Source: Membranipora membranacea (Eukaryota; Bryozoa; Gymnolaemata; Cheilostomatida; Membraniporidae). Taken from it: a stretch of 64,000 bases of DNA. The notes under the pieces are model-generated. The model searched no databases. It was not told the DNA's origin and worked only from the letters and a program-made list of their open reading frames with translations. Of the stretch, positions 11,201 through 34,366 are shown piece by piece. Within the stretch, counting starts at the first letter, position 1. The number at the start of each line of letters is the position of its first letter. The stretch covers positions 7,502,001 to 7,566,000 of the forward strand of contig OU612073.1 of assembly GCA_914767715.1 (NCBI GenBank), given 5' to 3'. The position numbers and the translations under genes were made by a program.

Positions 11201-14200
11201 GCTTGACATGTATGCAGATATTTGCCTTACTTGTGCTAAATCTTGATTAGCACCCATTTATGACAGTATTAATGGAGTCTGAGGTAACAATAAACGACCC
11301 TAGAAAGTGGAAAAATGATTCAAATAACCTGAAAACTACACAACAATTATGCATGGCACAATATTTAATGTTGATATTCAATTCCCCACTGTGTTTTGTA
11401 GTTTGTATGCTCCTTTCTACTTCTCGCAACATATCATCATCACCAATTTGCATCAAATGAGAGGACAACTTCGTATTTGTGTTGAGTTGCGACATTTGCG
11501 ACGTTAGTGGGTGCGAGCTATTGCGACGTTTAAAAAATTGCGACGTTTGTGACGTTTTAAAAAACCCTTCGTTGCGACGTTTTTTGGATAGCGACGTTAG
11601 TGGAACGCTAGATTGTGACGTTTTGACGTTTGCGACGTTTGTGGGTTCAACAGTCGCAATAAAAAAAAAAACGTCGCAACGAAGGGTTTTGAAAACCACG
11701 CAAACCCACAAACGTCGCAATGTTTTAAACGTTGCAATAGCTCAAACCCACTAAAGTCGCAAATGTCGCAACTCAACAAAAATACTAAGTTGTCTTCTCA
11801 TTTTATGCAAATTGGTGATGATGATATGTTGCGAGAAGTAGAAAGGAGCATACAAACTTCAAAACACGATGGGGAATTGAATATCAACATTATATATTGT
11901 GCCATGCATAATTGTTGTGTATTTTTCAGGTTATTTGAATCATTTTTTCACTTTCTAGGGTCATTTATTGTTACCTCTGAATCCATTAATGCTGTCATAA
12001 ATGGGTGCTAATCAAGATTTAGCACAAGTAAGGCAAATATCTGAATACATTTCAAGCTTGAAATATACTGTCATGTTTGATATAGGCTATGCTTTTACAC
12101 TACTTGAAATGCCATAAATGTTAAATCATTTATGCATGAATCCCTTTATCTCTTTATGACTTACCCTTTATCTACTCAAGGAGTTGTAGAGGTCTACAAC
12201 TCCTTGATCTACTGAATAAGGAATTTTTACATCATTCCCAGGATGCAACTTTATGGTTTTATGGTTTGATAATAAAACCTCAACAGGATACCATAGGAAC
12301 CATTAGCATACAATAGGATGCGATATTACACCTTGCATTGCGTAACGGCAATTGTATTTTCATCTCCAGAATTACATGCAGTTTGTAAACTCAAATCGTG
12401 GGCAGTGGGTGAATGATAGTGCAGTTGAAAATTTACAGAATTTAATATCACTTTGTGACCCAGACCCAGCGGCTTATTGTTAATGGCCATGGTTATATAA
12501 TAAATGGGTTTCCCTAAAAAATTCAAGTCAAATTATAATTGGCCTCAATATACTTTGGTAATTCCATAGATATGTATTATGGGAACCGTTAACCTCTTAA
12601 ATTTTATTGAATTTGTTATTGTATACTCTCTGAAAGAGAAGTCTTCAAAGTGCCACATCCTGCAAGACCATGGCAAACAGTGGCCTTTCTTGACAAGCAT
12701 TGCTGGAAGGAGAGGGGAACCCCTCCGACAAAGCTTGTCAAGACAGGGTAAGGGACCAGCAGATGAAATTTTTCGAGATATCGTGATTTACTTGTTTAGT
12801 AATGAAATCAATTTTAAAAAATTGCAGCTCAACTATGCCTGGGTACCCAAAGACTATTATCCTACCTCTAAAAATTCAACCTGCTTTTGCCTATCTAGCC
12901 AGCAAGTTAGGCAGTATCTATCTATTCTACCTATACATACAGTGGGCTGCCTATACTATATATTCAGTGGTATGGAGGAGGGTCAATGAATAAAATAATA
13001 AAGAGCTGAGAAGATCTGCTGTAGCCATAGCCTACTTGTTATCCATATTGATAAATAAATCTAACATGGTCAGCCAGCGCCTATATCATAGATATATACT
13101 AGAGCTGATAAGATCAGAGACCACCGAAAAGGAGCAAAACTATTCGGCTCAGTTGGACAGATCATAGCTTAGTTCACTCATGGTTCACTGGTCAGAGTGA
13201 ACATATATACGATTCATTTGTCTGTATCCAGAGTTGCTCCCCTGTCCATTGGAGGAAAAACAACTCCGAATTTAGGCAAATGGATCAATATTGATCTAGA
13301 CTCTAGAGCATGGGTAGGCAACCTTTTTTTAAAAAAATTCCACATTTTACACAGGCTCAACACAATTAGGCGCAACATATCTTTCAGGTATAGAATCGGA
13401 ACCGGAGTAACAACTATGTACAAACTAAAACAGATTTATTTGTAAAAGCTGTGGTATGTTGCAAGGAACTTCAGCTCAACAGAAATACTAATTTAAAAAA
13501 TCTTGTGAAGTTTTGCATGTGTATGGAAAAGGGCAGGGTGGGTGTGGGAGGGGTGCTGGCACCCCTGCGCAATGGGGAAGTTTTTTGAGAATGCCTGTAA
13601 AATTAGATGCAATCTGGAACATTTCAGCGATGAAGCAGGAGCATTTGTAACATGAAAACATGTTAATACTTTTCTGCATTTCTTGTTCAAGGTGACAGAT
13701 TTGCTAAAAAAATTAATTACTATGATATTAACGAAAATTTTTATCCGAATTTCCAAAGGTCACCGTTCTGGGTTATTTTGAAAATAAAGCACTTGAAAAA
13801 GGAGTTAACACCAATACAGTTAAGATGATTATGTCTAGAAACGGCTTTGGAAGCTACATGCTTAATGCTGAATGGCCACTATTTTGTGCCTACACACTTG
13901 AATATCAAGATTACAAAATGCAGATAAAAAATGAACATAATAAGGAGATTGCAATTTCAGCTATCTGAACTTACGACAGGCCGTACATGGGCAGCTACTA
14001 TAAGAGAACTGAATAATAGTATAATCTGTGACAAGTTTGCATGAATGAATGAAAATAATTAAACTCACATGAAAAAAATTTGGTATTGGTATGTCACTAT
14101 ATCTGCTAGATAGTGATTAGCATCCCTTTTATGACAGCATTAATGGATTCTGAGGTTACAACAAACGACCCTAGGAAGTGAAAAAAATGATAACCTGAAT

Positions 14201-17200
14201 AACCTGAAAAATACCCAACAATCATCCATAGCACAATATATAATGTTGATATTCAATTCATTCAAGTTTGTATGCTCCTTTCTACTCCTCGCAACATATC
14301 ATCATCACCAATTTGCATCAAATGAGAAGACAACTTCGTATTTTTGTTGAGTTGCGACATTTGCGACGTTAGTGGGTTCGAGCTATTGTGATGTTTAAAA
14401 AATTGCGATGTTTGTGGGTTTGCGACGTTTTAAAAACCCTTCGTTGCGACGTTTTTTGGATTGCGATGTTAGTGGAACGCTAGATTGCGACGTTTGTGGG
14501 TTCAACGACCCCAAATCTAAGGATTTTTTTGTCGCTCATGATTTATAGTTTTCAAGCCGAGAAAAAGTTATTGCCTAAATTTGTACATTATGACTAATTT
14601 TTTTGTAGAGTCATCTTTGTGGCATTCATGAAGGTATCCATGAGGCATTGAGAGCTATGGGTGATGCTAGTGAGTTCTATGTTAGTGCAACAGCAGTTTC
14701 ACACGCCTACCAGGAAACCATCCACCACCTCTTGATAGTTGCCGATGGCATCAGAGAATCTATAGTTGACTTTATGAAATGCATCGATGAGCAGAGCATA
14801 AAAATTACCACATCTCACTTCGTCAGTGAGCACCTTCACAATATGATCAAGGAAGGTGGACGTAGCTCCTCACATTCACAAGACACACGCTACATCCTCG
14901 TAGCGGCTCCGGAAAAAATGATCAATCTTGATCAGCAGCAGCTAAAGAACATTATTGCTGAGTCCTCTCAAAATCTCAATGATATCAAGGACAAAACTGA
15001 AACCATCACTCTCAAGTTAACATCAGACGAAAGGCTGCGAATAACCGTCAAAAATGGACGCAATAAAGTCTTATCAATGACAGGCTCCTATACTCTACAA
15101 GATCCTCCTGACTTGTTTGAATTTCAGCTTCTCCCACTCCTTACATTGGATAACCCTGAGGACTGTTTAGGTGTTACTGTAACCTCTATGATGGTTAGGA
15201 AAGACTCAGGGGTAATTCTAACCCTACACAAACTAACTGCAGGATTGTTGGAGGATCTTCCAGAACACAAAGACGACTTGTGGCGTCTCACAACAAAATG
15301 CCTGAAAAATGACGAACTACATCAGAAAATCAGAGAGCTCTCTAAACAGACACTCCTGCCTTATGTGACTAAAAGAGGTATCCAAGAATGGGAGGATAAG
15401 AGCCCACTTTTTATCGTCACCTCCTCACTACCCGAATATCAGAATGATGGTGAGCTGCAACTGAACCCACTATCAACAAACCCACCAGAAGTGAAATGGG
15501 TCAACAACATAAAGAGGAACATGTTCACCTTCCAGCATTCTGACGATGAGAAGATTGTGATTCGTGCTTATGAGCCGGCAAGCCCAGCAGACTTTGAGTT
15601 TGATCCTGGTACCAGTGAAGGTGGAAAACCATCAACTGACAGGAGAAAGCGAGAAGAAAAAGAACATCAGCATTCTCAAGACAAATCTTTCAAAGGGCAA
15701 CCAAAAGTGACAAAACCGGTAAGGCATTATAGGGTATAGTAAAATTTAAAATGGGTCACAAACTATCTTAACCCAGTTTATGAGGAAAATTCTGAAATGA
15801 GGGGCTTATCAATTATGGTTTCCAATTGAAAACTATACTGGACTGCTATCTACATCATTAAATATTAGGATATCTCTTAACGTTTATATGATGGCACGAG
15901 TACATTTTGCCAAGTCATATCAATATCGTATCGTATCAACACAGGTTCAAATATTGATATGCAGAAGTAAGTCATGGGAACAATTTTTGTGGCGGTCATC
16001 TACATTGTCAGGCTCCCCTGTAACCAATGACCCGCAATATCTCGACACAATTGTGTTTTCAGGTTTAGTGCTGATGCACCAATCATTAAGTAACTGAATG
16101 TGATGGCTGATAGACCTGCATCTAGTCCAACTGGATGCAGGTATATCAGCCATCACATTCAGTTACTAAACATGCAACTCTGTTGTTAACAGCTACGTGG
16201 GAGCTCAATGGCCATAGAGTTATATAGTAGCTCTATGTCCAAGGCTCTGTCAATAGCTTTCAGTTTATTGCCAGTTTACCTTCAAAATACTCTGACATAT
16301 ATCTGAGACTTTCAAGCAAATTTAGGTGGCAGCTCATTGTTTCAATATTGTCTTTTCAAGAGAATGAACAGAGATGCGCAGAATCATCTGGAAGAAAATG
16401 TCAAAAAAACCGTTGATAGACTGAGACAACAACATTCACGAGTTGGAACTGTCACAGATTCAGTGACTGCCATTGTTGTGGCCATGAGACAACAAACATT
16501 GGAATCGAACCCTGACCGCAACAGTGACTCAGTGACGAATGATCAAACCATAGTCATTCTTGTTGGGGGAATTCTAAGACCACTCAATGGTTCATCCTAT
16601 GAACTTCAGGGTAGAGAAAATTGTGGGATTGTTGTGTCCATCAACTGGTTATACAGCAAACCACTCTTGCAGAGCATGAGGGCTACCTGGAACCGAGATT
16701 CTTCTAATCCGGGAGCAATTATGACCTTAGGTTTGGTGGTTGACCTTCAAGACTCGAATCAGTTCACTTATCCTGTCAACGGCCTTGTAGTCCCAAAACT
16801 ATGTCGGACAAATACAGCCAACCCTCAACGAACTGTATCCACGCAAGAGCTTCAATGGTCTGGACTGAAGTTTATAGCGCCGTCACTGAATTTCTTTGAG
16901 CTAGAGGTGCAATTCTGGGACATTACTCTGAAACAGGGATATTCTATGTGCCCATCTTTTGACCAAGTGGTAAGTGTTCAAAATGGAATCAATCTAATCG
17001 ATTGACAATGATCAACATGAAACCCTATGACCACAGGGCCAAAAATGGAAGTAAAACTATATTCATCACTTGGAGAGCTATGAGAAAGTCTGATCAACTC
17101 ATGAATGCAAAGGTTAAATTATGATCTCACTTTTCTCGCTGAGTGCTGTTATTCTTTCTCGTAGCCATTGACAAGTTCTTTCAATGGACTGTTTGATAGT

Positions 17201-18695
17201 CACTCTATGAAATCAAACAGCTAATTCAAATGTTGCCTCTTCATTTTAATCACATAATTTTGTTGTTGGTTTTGTTTGATTGATTCATGGTCACAAACAA
17301 ACAGGCCTTGATGACGATTCTGTTTGGAATTTACAGCAGAACTTCAAGGATGGAAAGCTGGAATACCAACCAAAGTACCTCAAAGGGTATTTAGACAATG
17401 TGATGTCATTAAAGACGAAAGCAGAGGAAAACACAAAGGTCACCATCAGTGTCCATGAATTGATGGTCCCAAAATTACCTGTCACACCTGGAAAAACAGT
17501 CGCATTCACTAAAGTAGAGTATTTGATTTTTGCTTTGGGTGATCGAAAAGACATTCACATCCCGGCAGAGTTTATGTACCATGACCCTCTACATGTTTGG
17601 AAGTGCCACACTTGGACAATTGACAACCATTATGTCAAGCTGCATGTACCTTCTGAAGGGAATATAAATAGCGAGACAGATCTCAAGTCATTTATTGAAC
17701 ACTATTGGCTTCTCGACAACATCTCCAGCGCTCAAACTGGCACTCAGCAAAGTGATCTCACTGGAAGCTTAGTGAAGCATGTGATTTATTGTTTGAGAGA
17801 TTCCGTGGAATACCCGTACAGACAGATTGATCGCCAAAGATTGAGTTATAACAACTGTTGGAGATACAAAAACAAGCATGGCATGGCTCTAGAGATATGG
17901 TCACATGAGCCAAGGTTCAAGACGGTATTCAGCATCATTGAGAATAGTAGCCAATTCCAGGCCCTGAACACTGAGCAAAAGATAAATCTTACCCAAGACA
18001 AATCTCTCAGAGAGCAGGTGATGAATAACATTCCAAATGAATCTGAATATTCAACTCTGCACCTGCGCCTCTGCGTGCTAACACGGCCAAATCAAATGGG
18101 CTCAGTTAGTCGGGAAGTTGGCAAGACACCTGACCTAGGAGCACAGGCAGCCGCAACGCCAACACCACATTTCCTAAAAATTACTCAACAAGCAGGAGTC
18201 TCACAAAAGGGTGCAGAAACAGAAGTTGATGAACGACTGGTAGTTCAGACAACAGAAAGTTCCTCTCACTGTTGCGGAGGTTACCTTGGTCAGAAACCTC
18301 CCTTGTCTTATGCACAAGCTGTCATCAATCCACTTCAGGCAATGGGTTTGAGGGGCAGCCACCAACTGGTGAGGGCAACAGCAACACCAGCAACACCAGC
18401 AACACCAGCGAGACCAGCACCCCAAGCTTCAAAGCAGAGTGTTCAAAACCCCGCATGGCCAATACTAGCCGGTAAAACTCAAATGAAATGTTTTAGCAAG
18501 CAGGCTCATCTCACTAAAACTGACATCAAACATAAACAAGAGGCTTCTAAAGCAAAGTCAAGCAACTTATACATGAAGAACGACAACCGTGCCCACATAA
18601 GATTCAGCAGACCTGGCTCAAAAGCAACAACTGCAGAACATGTCATCGAAAAGTTCATCGAGAGGGAGACAAAGAGTCTTGAGAGTCATTCATAA
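8260..18695 (+). CDS. Large protein of unknown function, five exons
   Basis: Exons 8260-8429, 8700-8829, 14609-15718, 16361-16969 and 17337-18695 join with matching phases (2, 0, 0, 0) to about 1,125 residues ending in TAA. The ATG (MAAPSALIARAQ) is the first Met after a stretch with no better start. I do not recognise the family. Visible features are an acidic, Ser/Thr-rich segment at about 75-100; a helical-looking region at about 105-170; large mixed alpha/beta regions in exons 3-5 containing CHTWTIDNHYVKLHVP and DSVEYPYRQIDRQR; a charged linker (EEKEHQHSQDKS) near the end of exon 3; and a low-complexity Ala/Thr/Pro run (ATPATPATPARPAP) at about 1020-1035. No signal peptide or membrane segment is obvious, so it is probably intracellular. 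The start of exon 5 is least certain: CAG|CAG at 17337 fits the phase, but the neighbouring acceptor at 17304 does not. Confidence 0.72.
9056..9300 (+). repeat. ACGTCGCAA minisatellite-like array
   Basis: ACGTCGCAA and close variants recur at irregular 15-25-bp spacing, separated by short words such as CCCACAAACG and CCACTA. The same array occurs inverted at about 11490-11640, in forward orientation at 11650-11775 and inverted at 14350-14506. CpG-rich words stand out against an AT-rich intron. Confidence 0.8.
10053..13098. repeat. 3-kb inner palindrome, arms about 1.5 kb
   Basis: The left arm (10053-11650) and right arm (11656-13098) are reverse complements with scattered differences. Landmarks pair across the centre: GGCGCTGGCTGACCATG (10069) with its complement near 13070, CTTGACAAGCTTTGTCGG (10412) with its complement near 12735, and GTTACGCAATG (10822) with its complement near 12340. 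The centre at about 11650 joins two heads of the ACGTCGCAA-rich unit. Differences include a 126-bp tandem duplication only in the left arm (10909-11161) and a short palindrome inserted only in the right arm (12177-12206). Confidence 0.8.
10909..11161. repeat. 126-bp tandem duplication within the left palindrome arm
   Basis: Two head-to-tail copies start at ACCATAAAGTTGCA (10909 and 11036). Each contains AGTAGATAAAGGGT and ends near TTTCAAGTAGTGT. The matching right arm has only one copy, so the duplication came after the palindrome formed. Confidence 0.7.
16089..16168. repeat. 80-bp near-perfect hairpin in intron 3
   Basis: AGTAACTGAATGTGATGGCT and CCTGCATC are followed, after a loop of about 10 nt, by GATGCAGG and the complement of the first arm. 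Probably a minimal foldback element; no protein-coding content. Confidence 0.8.
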
Positions 18696-21300
18696 CACAT
18701 AAATAACACTAGACAGCAACTTATTGTAGCTTTCAAATTTCTCATTAAAAGTTTGGTTTTCAGAAATTGAGAACTGAAAAAGACAGATTTCTAAAGGATT
18801 TAAAGCAAGATTTGAAGCATCCAAACAATTTTGCTGTGACATTTATTGTAAATTTTGGACTTTTATAATCTTGAAATATTTCTAATATGTAGATAAACAA
18901 GCCGACCAAAAAGCTAAAACATTACTCCAGCTTCATGATTTTTCCTATTTTTCACGTTTTTACTACATCTTTTCTCCTTGATCATCAGGTAATTAGTTTA
19001 ATAATCATCACATTATTAACATGTATTAAAACTTGTTTTCTTTACATTTTTATATCTGTGCATCACAGTATCAACACTGTAACTGTCATTCTAACTGTGT
19101 AATGCAATTTGGACATTATATTTTTCTTTAAAATTATCTTTAACTATTTTATTTGGCAGACAATATCAACCTGGACGGATGTTTTCCATAACGTGCCAAA
19201 AAAACTACGCAACGCTGCATTGTTGCAATACTCACATAGTCCAAATATATACAGGACAGTTTTACATTCAATACTATAAACATAGTAGTACGTGTGGCAT
19301 CAGATTCCTCTATATATTCAGCAGAAAATTAGATTAATTACTAATTCATATGGAGAGTCCCATGCAGTGGTGTTGTTAGGCCCCAACAGTCCCCAACAGC
19401 GTTGGGGTAAGGCCAGACACCCACCCCAACGCCTTCGGAAAACGTTGGAGTAACTATTTATATATATCCATCCAAAAACGTCCTGTCTATGCTGATAAAT
19501 TGAGAGCAAGCCCATCTTAATTTATTCAGTTCGATTGTGTTATTGTGTTGCTAAGGAACAAGAAGGCTGAATTCCTACCTTCCTATCAAGTTAAATTTCC
19601 AATTGATATTATAATCAGTTTAGTTAGTTCATGGTTTCATTGTGTCGGCCGCGCACAGCTTGGGTTTTACCTAAGTTTCCTGCGGCCCACCGTATTGCAC
19701 AGGATTGGCGTAAAATGGGGGTAGAATTTTTTTCCAATCGTTAGAGTTGGGGTATGAAAACTTTCCTCACAACACCACTGGTCCCATGTCAGGCCCATTG
19801 ACACTGTGATTGCTTGCGTCGTGCCAACTGGTAATTCAAACTTGTTGTCCATCTGCTGATCATCGATAATGGCATTCCTTTATCGACCACCCTCTTACCT
19901 TATAACCTATTTAGGGCAAGCAAATGTTGCAAACAAAGTGCCAATTCTGACCAATTCCAATGATGTTCAGCAAACCAGAAATATTATCCAGCACAACCTT
20001 CCATATTTTTGCTCATGTACTGGAATTATTCCTATTACTAATGTTAATTCAGAATTATGACTGAGCAGGAGGAATCAAATGTATATAACAGCATTAGATT
20101 TAAAAATAATGTATTGGTACCAACTGTGTTAGGAGTTATCTCATTTATTGCCATGCAAGGACAACTCTGTTTCTCTTTAATTAAAAGTTGCATCATAAAC
20201 ATCAGTGTGTGGTCAGGGAGGTACAGAGAACTCCTGGGGCTCCCCCCACACAGGAACTTAAGCGCGCAGCTTTGCTACACAACAACCATACACACACAAA
20301 GAGAGCACAGGAGACACACAACACTGACAGCACTTTAGAGATACATTTAGAAATATATAAATCTATATCTTTACATTGATAACATCTATAAATCTATATC
20401 TTTACCTACATCTATCTATAAGCCTACAAGCCTATAAGCTAAGAAATGGTCATCTATAATCTATAATATAAGTAGGGGGGGCCCCACTCCTTGGTGTGGT
20501 GAACAAGCAAAGTGACAACATGCAATTTTGAGGCTCTGTAATAACATTCTTATTTCAACCAGAAGATACCTGTTATATCTCCGTATCTATATTACTATGT
20601 CATCAGAAGCCTTCTTAAGCTAGTCATTATTATCTTAATGGTGGGTTTTATATTTTGTGTGTAATTTTTGTGAAATAGTTGCATTTTGTTAAGGGAGTTT
20701 AGGAATCTAGATTGTAAGAAGTTTTGGCTTGACTGTGTTTTGATATTGTGGATCACTTCTATTTTGTATCATACAGGCACTCATTTGCACCTTTATTTTG
20801 AACTTTCATTGAGAAAATTACTTTGCTTGCAGGGTACGATCTTAGATCAAATACAGTAACGATCCGTTGCCAACAAAACCCCACGTCTGATTCTGATACA
20901 CCAACAACTTGGATAGTATCCTATTATACAAAAGATAATTACACAAAATTTTTGTGTTTGATTATCTACACACATGACAAATGATTTGATTGTGTGATAT
21001 GATGGTCTCTAGCGCTTCAATGTGCTAAAATACCATGTCCAAGAGCTGCAATTGTGATTCACCCGTTTAATTGTCCAAATCATGCTATGTTGGTATCATA
21101 ACAGAGTAGAGGTGAGTTAAATTCATATCATTCATAAAATCAGGACATCTGCTTGTTCACGCATTGATAAGATGGATGAATACAACAATTGACAAAACTG
21201 AAGCTCGATTCTCCAACTATAGTTCCTTGTGATATTTAGATCATGCTGCTCTGATCCTAGACTGAACATTGATCACCTATCTGGTTTTTTTGTTATTGTC
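18696..21300. other. Intergenic between the unknown gene and the WAP/antistasin gene
   Basis: AT-rich. It contains the hAT-like element 19365-19780 and a short simple stretch (TATCTATAA-like words, 20340-20460). No supported gene; open frames are short and lack splice-compatible context. Confidence 0.6.
19365..19780. mobile_element. hAT-like non-autonomous transposon with 8-bp target duplication
   Basis: The 416-bp element starts CAGTGGTGTTGTTAGG and ends CCTCACAACACCACTG, an imperfect terminal inverted repeat. The 8-mer GTCCCATG flanks it exactly on both sides (19357-19364 and 19781-19788). Eight-base target duplications and CA..TG ends are typical of hAT elements. No transposase frame, so it is non-autonomous. 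Confidence 0.85.
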
Positions 21301-22794
21301 ATGGAGTCAAAACTCATTGGAACTCTGTTAGTCCTGGTGGTATTAGCTGCTGCTGTTCAGTCAGACTGTGGAACATTTGGAAGGAGAGCCATATGTGTCC
21401 AGGTAAGATAATCATTAATGGTTTAGAGGTTTGGATTTTCACACTAGAGGATTTGACAAGACAACAGCAGGGATAACTTTGGTAAAGTGATTGAGCAACC
21501 AATGAAGAGAGGGGGTTAATTGGAGCAACAGCCATCACTCGGCCTCAATGGATGTCCTCTGGTCTCAGTCGGTTCTCGTGTTTTCCACTGCAGCCCACTG
21601 ACTATTGGGTATTGTTGAACATCCAGGTGTGCTCCGACCTGCCCACAAACTGAGAGCAAATTGGCGCAGACATTGCAGCCAAGCCCCTAAGGCACCCCTA
21701 TCCCGCCACCCTTTCTTCGGAATGCGGTGAGTGATGAAACCTTTTTCTTAGTCAGACAATAGTGGATTAAAACAATTTATAAACAGCTTATTAGTAAAAA
21801 ATAACGCTGTTTTTATATTGTTTGTATATATTAATATACATTTAGATGAATGTTGTAGGAGTGTGACTTTGATTCGGACTGTGGATCAGGGTGGGTATGT
21901 AAGTCTAATGGCTGTGGTAATGTATGTACTTATAGCAGTGTGATCGGTAAGAAAGATGAGAAGTTATGTGCTCCTCCGTGTAACTGTTACTGCCCGTATG
22001 GATTCCGACGTGATGAACTAACAGGTGAGATTTCAATTGGATTACTAAATCGTCACTTGATGCTTCATCAGTCTCCACTTATACTTTGCCTCCACCTACG
22101 CCTGTTCGAATAGTTAAATTAGATGCTTGAATAAAGTTTTTTAAACAAAGGTATACCCAACTTTTTGTTGCCTTTGACAATACAAGCGTATTTGTCTCTG
22201 TTCGGTGTTTCAACAAGAGGAGTGTCTGATACTAGTCTTAGTGCTCAGATGGGATCCGGCCATTTTCCCAATTTCATTTTCTCACCAATCCATTTTCCCA
22301 CCAGGAAGTCATCTCACCAATTCATTTTACCACCAAGACGCTTTCCCACCAAGGCAAATTCCCAGAGTGCCGTTTTCCCAAAAAAGATGTTTTTCTAACA
22401 GGTTCACACCAAGATAATCTCCCACTTGCCCTTTTCCTACAATTTCTATTTTCAAAGGCCAAGCCATCAAGTCAATGCTGGTAGCTTCTTTTTGTTTTTT
22501 TCTTAGTTTATTTCTAATGTTTGATATGTAACTACCCCACAATCCAAATGCCTGCAGAAATAAGTATCTCTTTTGTCAATTGAACATTGTGTCTCCACTA
22601 TTACTCCATGACATAGCCATTTTAAATATTACATAATGTCACACAAAAATCAGAGTAAAATCAACCTTGCCTCTGACTTTTGACTCTCAGCTTAGATCCA
22701 TTTACTGTAATCCGGTTTTCAGCAATTTGTCAAGCTTTTTTCTCTGTTGTATTTTTCAGGTTGTGAGATATGCAAGTGTGCCAGTAGTTCCTAA
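21301..22794 (+). CDS. Small secreted Cys-rich protein, WAP-like plus antistasin-like
   Basis: Exons 21301-21402, 21859-22024 and 22760-22794 join in phases 0 and 1 to a 100-residue protein. Residues 1-21 (MESKLIGTLLVLVVLAAAVQS) are a clear signal peptide with a likely cut before DCG. Next comes DSDCGSGWVCKSNGCGNVC, close to the WAP signature (..CCSNGCG..C) but with a single Cys where WAP domains have the CC pair. A segment CNCYCPYGFRRDELTGCE then matches the antistasin-type pattern (C.C.CpyGf..D..GC..C.C). Both families include secreted serine-protease inhibitors, so an extracellular inhibitor is a reasonable guess, but the reactive site cannot be confirmed. A candidate AATAAA lies at 22866-22871. 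The intron at 22025-22759 holds a TTTTCCCACCAA-rich repeat at 22258-22440. Confidence 0.75.
22258..22440. repeat. Imperfect TTTTCCCACCA repeat in intron 2
   Basis: Words of the type ATTTTCCCACCA or TTTCCCACCAAG recur about eight times at 15-25-bp spacing. They produce artificial Pro/Phe/Ser-rich open frames that should not be read as protein. Confidence 0.6.
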
Positions 22795-23877
22795 GGTCAG
22801 GTATAAAGTTATCGGTCATATGAAATGCTAAATTTATTCAAAATATAGTGCAGCCTGCTAACTCGAATAAACATGACTCGGTATTTCAAATAAAGAGCAT
22901 TCACATTCATTTTTCACAATTTTTCCGACGCAAAGTTTTTCCAACAATCAATCATAATGTCCGGGTTCTGGCAATGTTGCATTTATCTGAGGATAGTTGA
23001 GATCGTCGGCATTTGGGTCGATTTTGCAAAGAAAAACACCTCAATTCTAATAAAATGTTTTATATTCATTAAACTATATGACATCTTCTATGGGAAAGAT
23101 TTCGAAGAGCTCAATTGCGGCAGTACGAGTTTCTTGCAAATTAGCTTGTTTGAATCTCCTAATAAATTGGGATTGCTAACATGCCACATTGAACGACAAC
23201 AAAACCCCAACAATTGTGGGTTTTCATGACTGTGGATATAATTTATTTGAGCGAAATATTCACAAAATTCTCTCATAAATAAACAGCATTGCAGCTGAAA
23301 AACCATAATCCAACCACATAGTGAAAGATGAGCCAGATAAAAGCTTGAATTATCTGAAATAGAATGCTTCATATCATTATTGTACTCTTGTTTAGCTGAT
23401 TCAATGTAACTTTTTTAAAAGCCATAATAATTTAATAATCACAAAGACAAAGGTCAAATCCAGTGGTTTCAATAAAGCCCGAATTTATCAGGATTGAAGT
23501 GCAGTTCTTACTATACCATCTGATGGAAAGTCAACTATCTAAGCGCAGCATATAATGTAATGCAGTAATGCACTAATGCACCTTTTGTCATGAATCTAGT
23601 GACAGTTAAAATACAAGATGCTACAAAATGTAATTCAAAGGAATGGTTGCCGGATATCTCCCAACTGTATTAATGTCCAAATAAAACTTGGTGCAGAACC
23701 AGCGTGACTTCAAATCACCGAGATTATGTTCAGTAGCCCGGGGCGGCTGAGGTAAGCAATGTTTTCTATTGGAGTCTGTATTAATGTGTAGTACCCAAAT
23801 TTATAATAATACTTGTCCGTTTGAGCACAATTTATCAACGATGCCTAGCTTTGAGACATGACGAGTTGGCAGCAGAT
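22795..23877. other. Convergent intergenic region
   Basis: Separates the 3' ends of the WAP/antistasin gene (+) and BTBD10 (-). AT-rich with a candidate plus-strand poly(A) signal at 22866; no further gene seen. Confidence 0.6.

Positions 23878-34366
<10,489 letters not shown>

Larger units (their letters stand above)
9049..14512. mobile_element. Composite foldback element filling intron 2 of the 8.26-kb gene
   Basis: The arm at 9056-9565 reappears inverted at 14083-14506. Both outer ends read GTTGAACCCACAAACGTCGC, and both inner ends pass through ATCTAGCAGA and GTCACTATG-like sequence. The 6-mer GACCCC flanks the pair at 9049-9054 and 14507-14512 and is a possible target duplication. Between the arms sits a second palindrome (10053-13098) that carries two more copies of the arm core. 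No transposase-like frame is visible inside. Confidence 0.7.

Noticed and set aside
11247-12011. Several overlapping frames of 60-157 codons on both strands
   Set aside because: They arise from the ACGTCGCAA arrays and palindrome symmetry. The paired frames on opposite strands are mirror images.
12579-12989. 136-codon plus-strand open frame
   Set aside because: It lies wholly within the right arm of the large palindrome. The mirrored left arm does not keep the frame and no protein motif is visible.
22165-22398. Pro/Phe-rich plus-strand frame
   Set aside because: Product of the TTTTCCCACCA intronic repeat; not in frame with the flanking WAP/antistasin exons.
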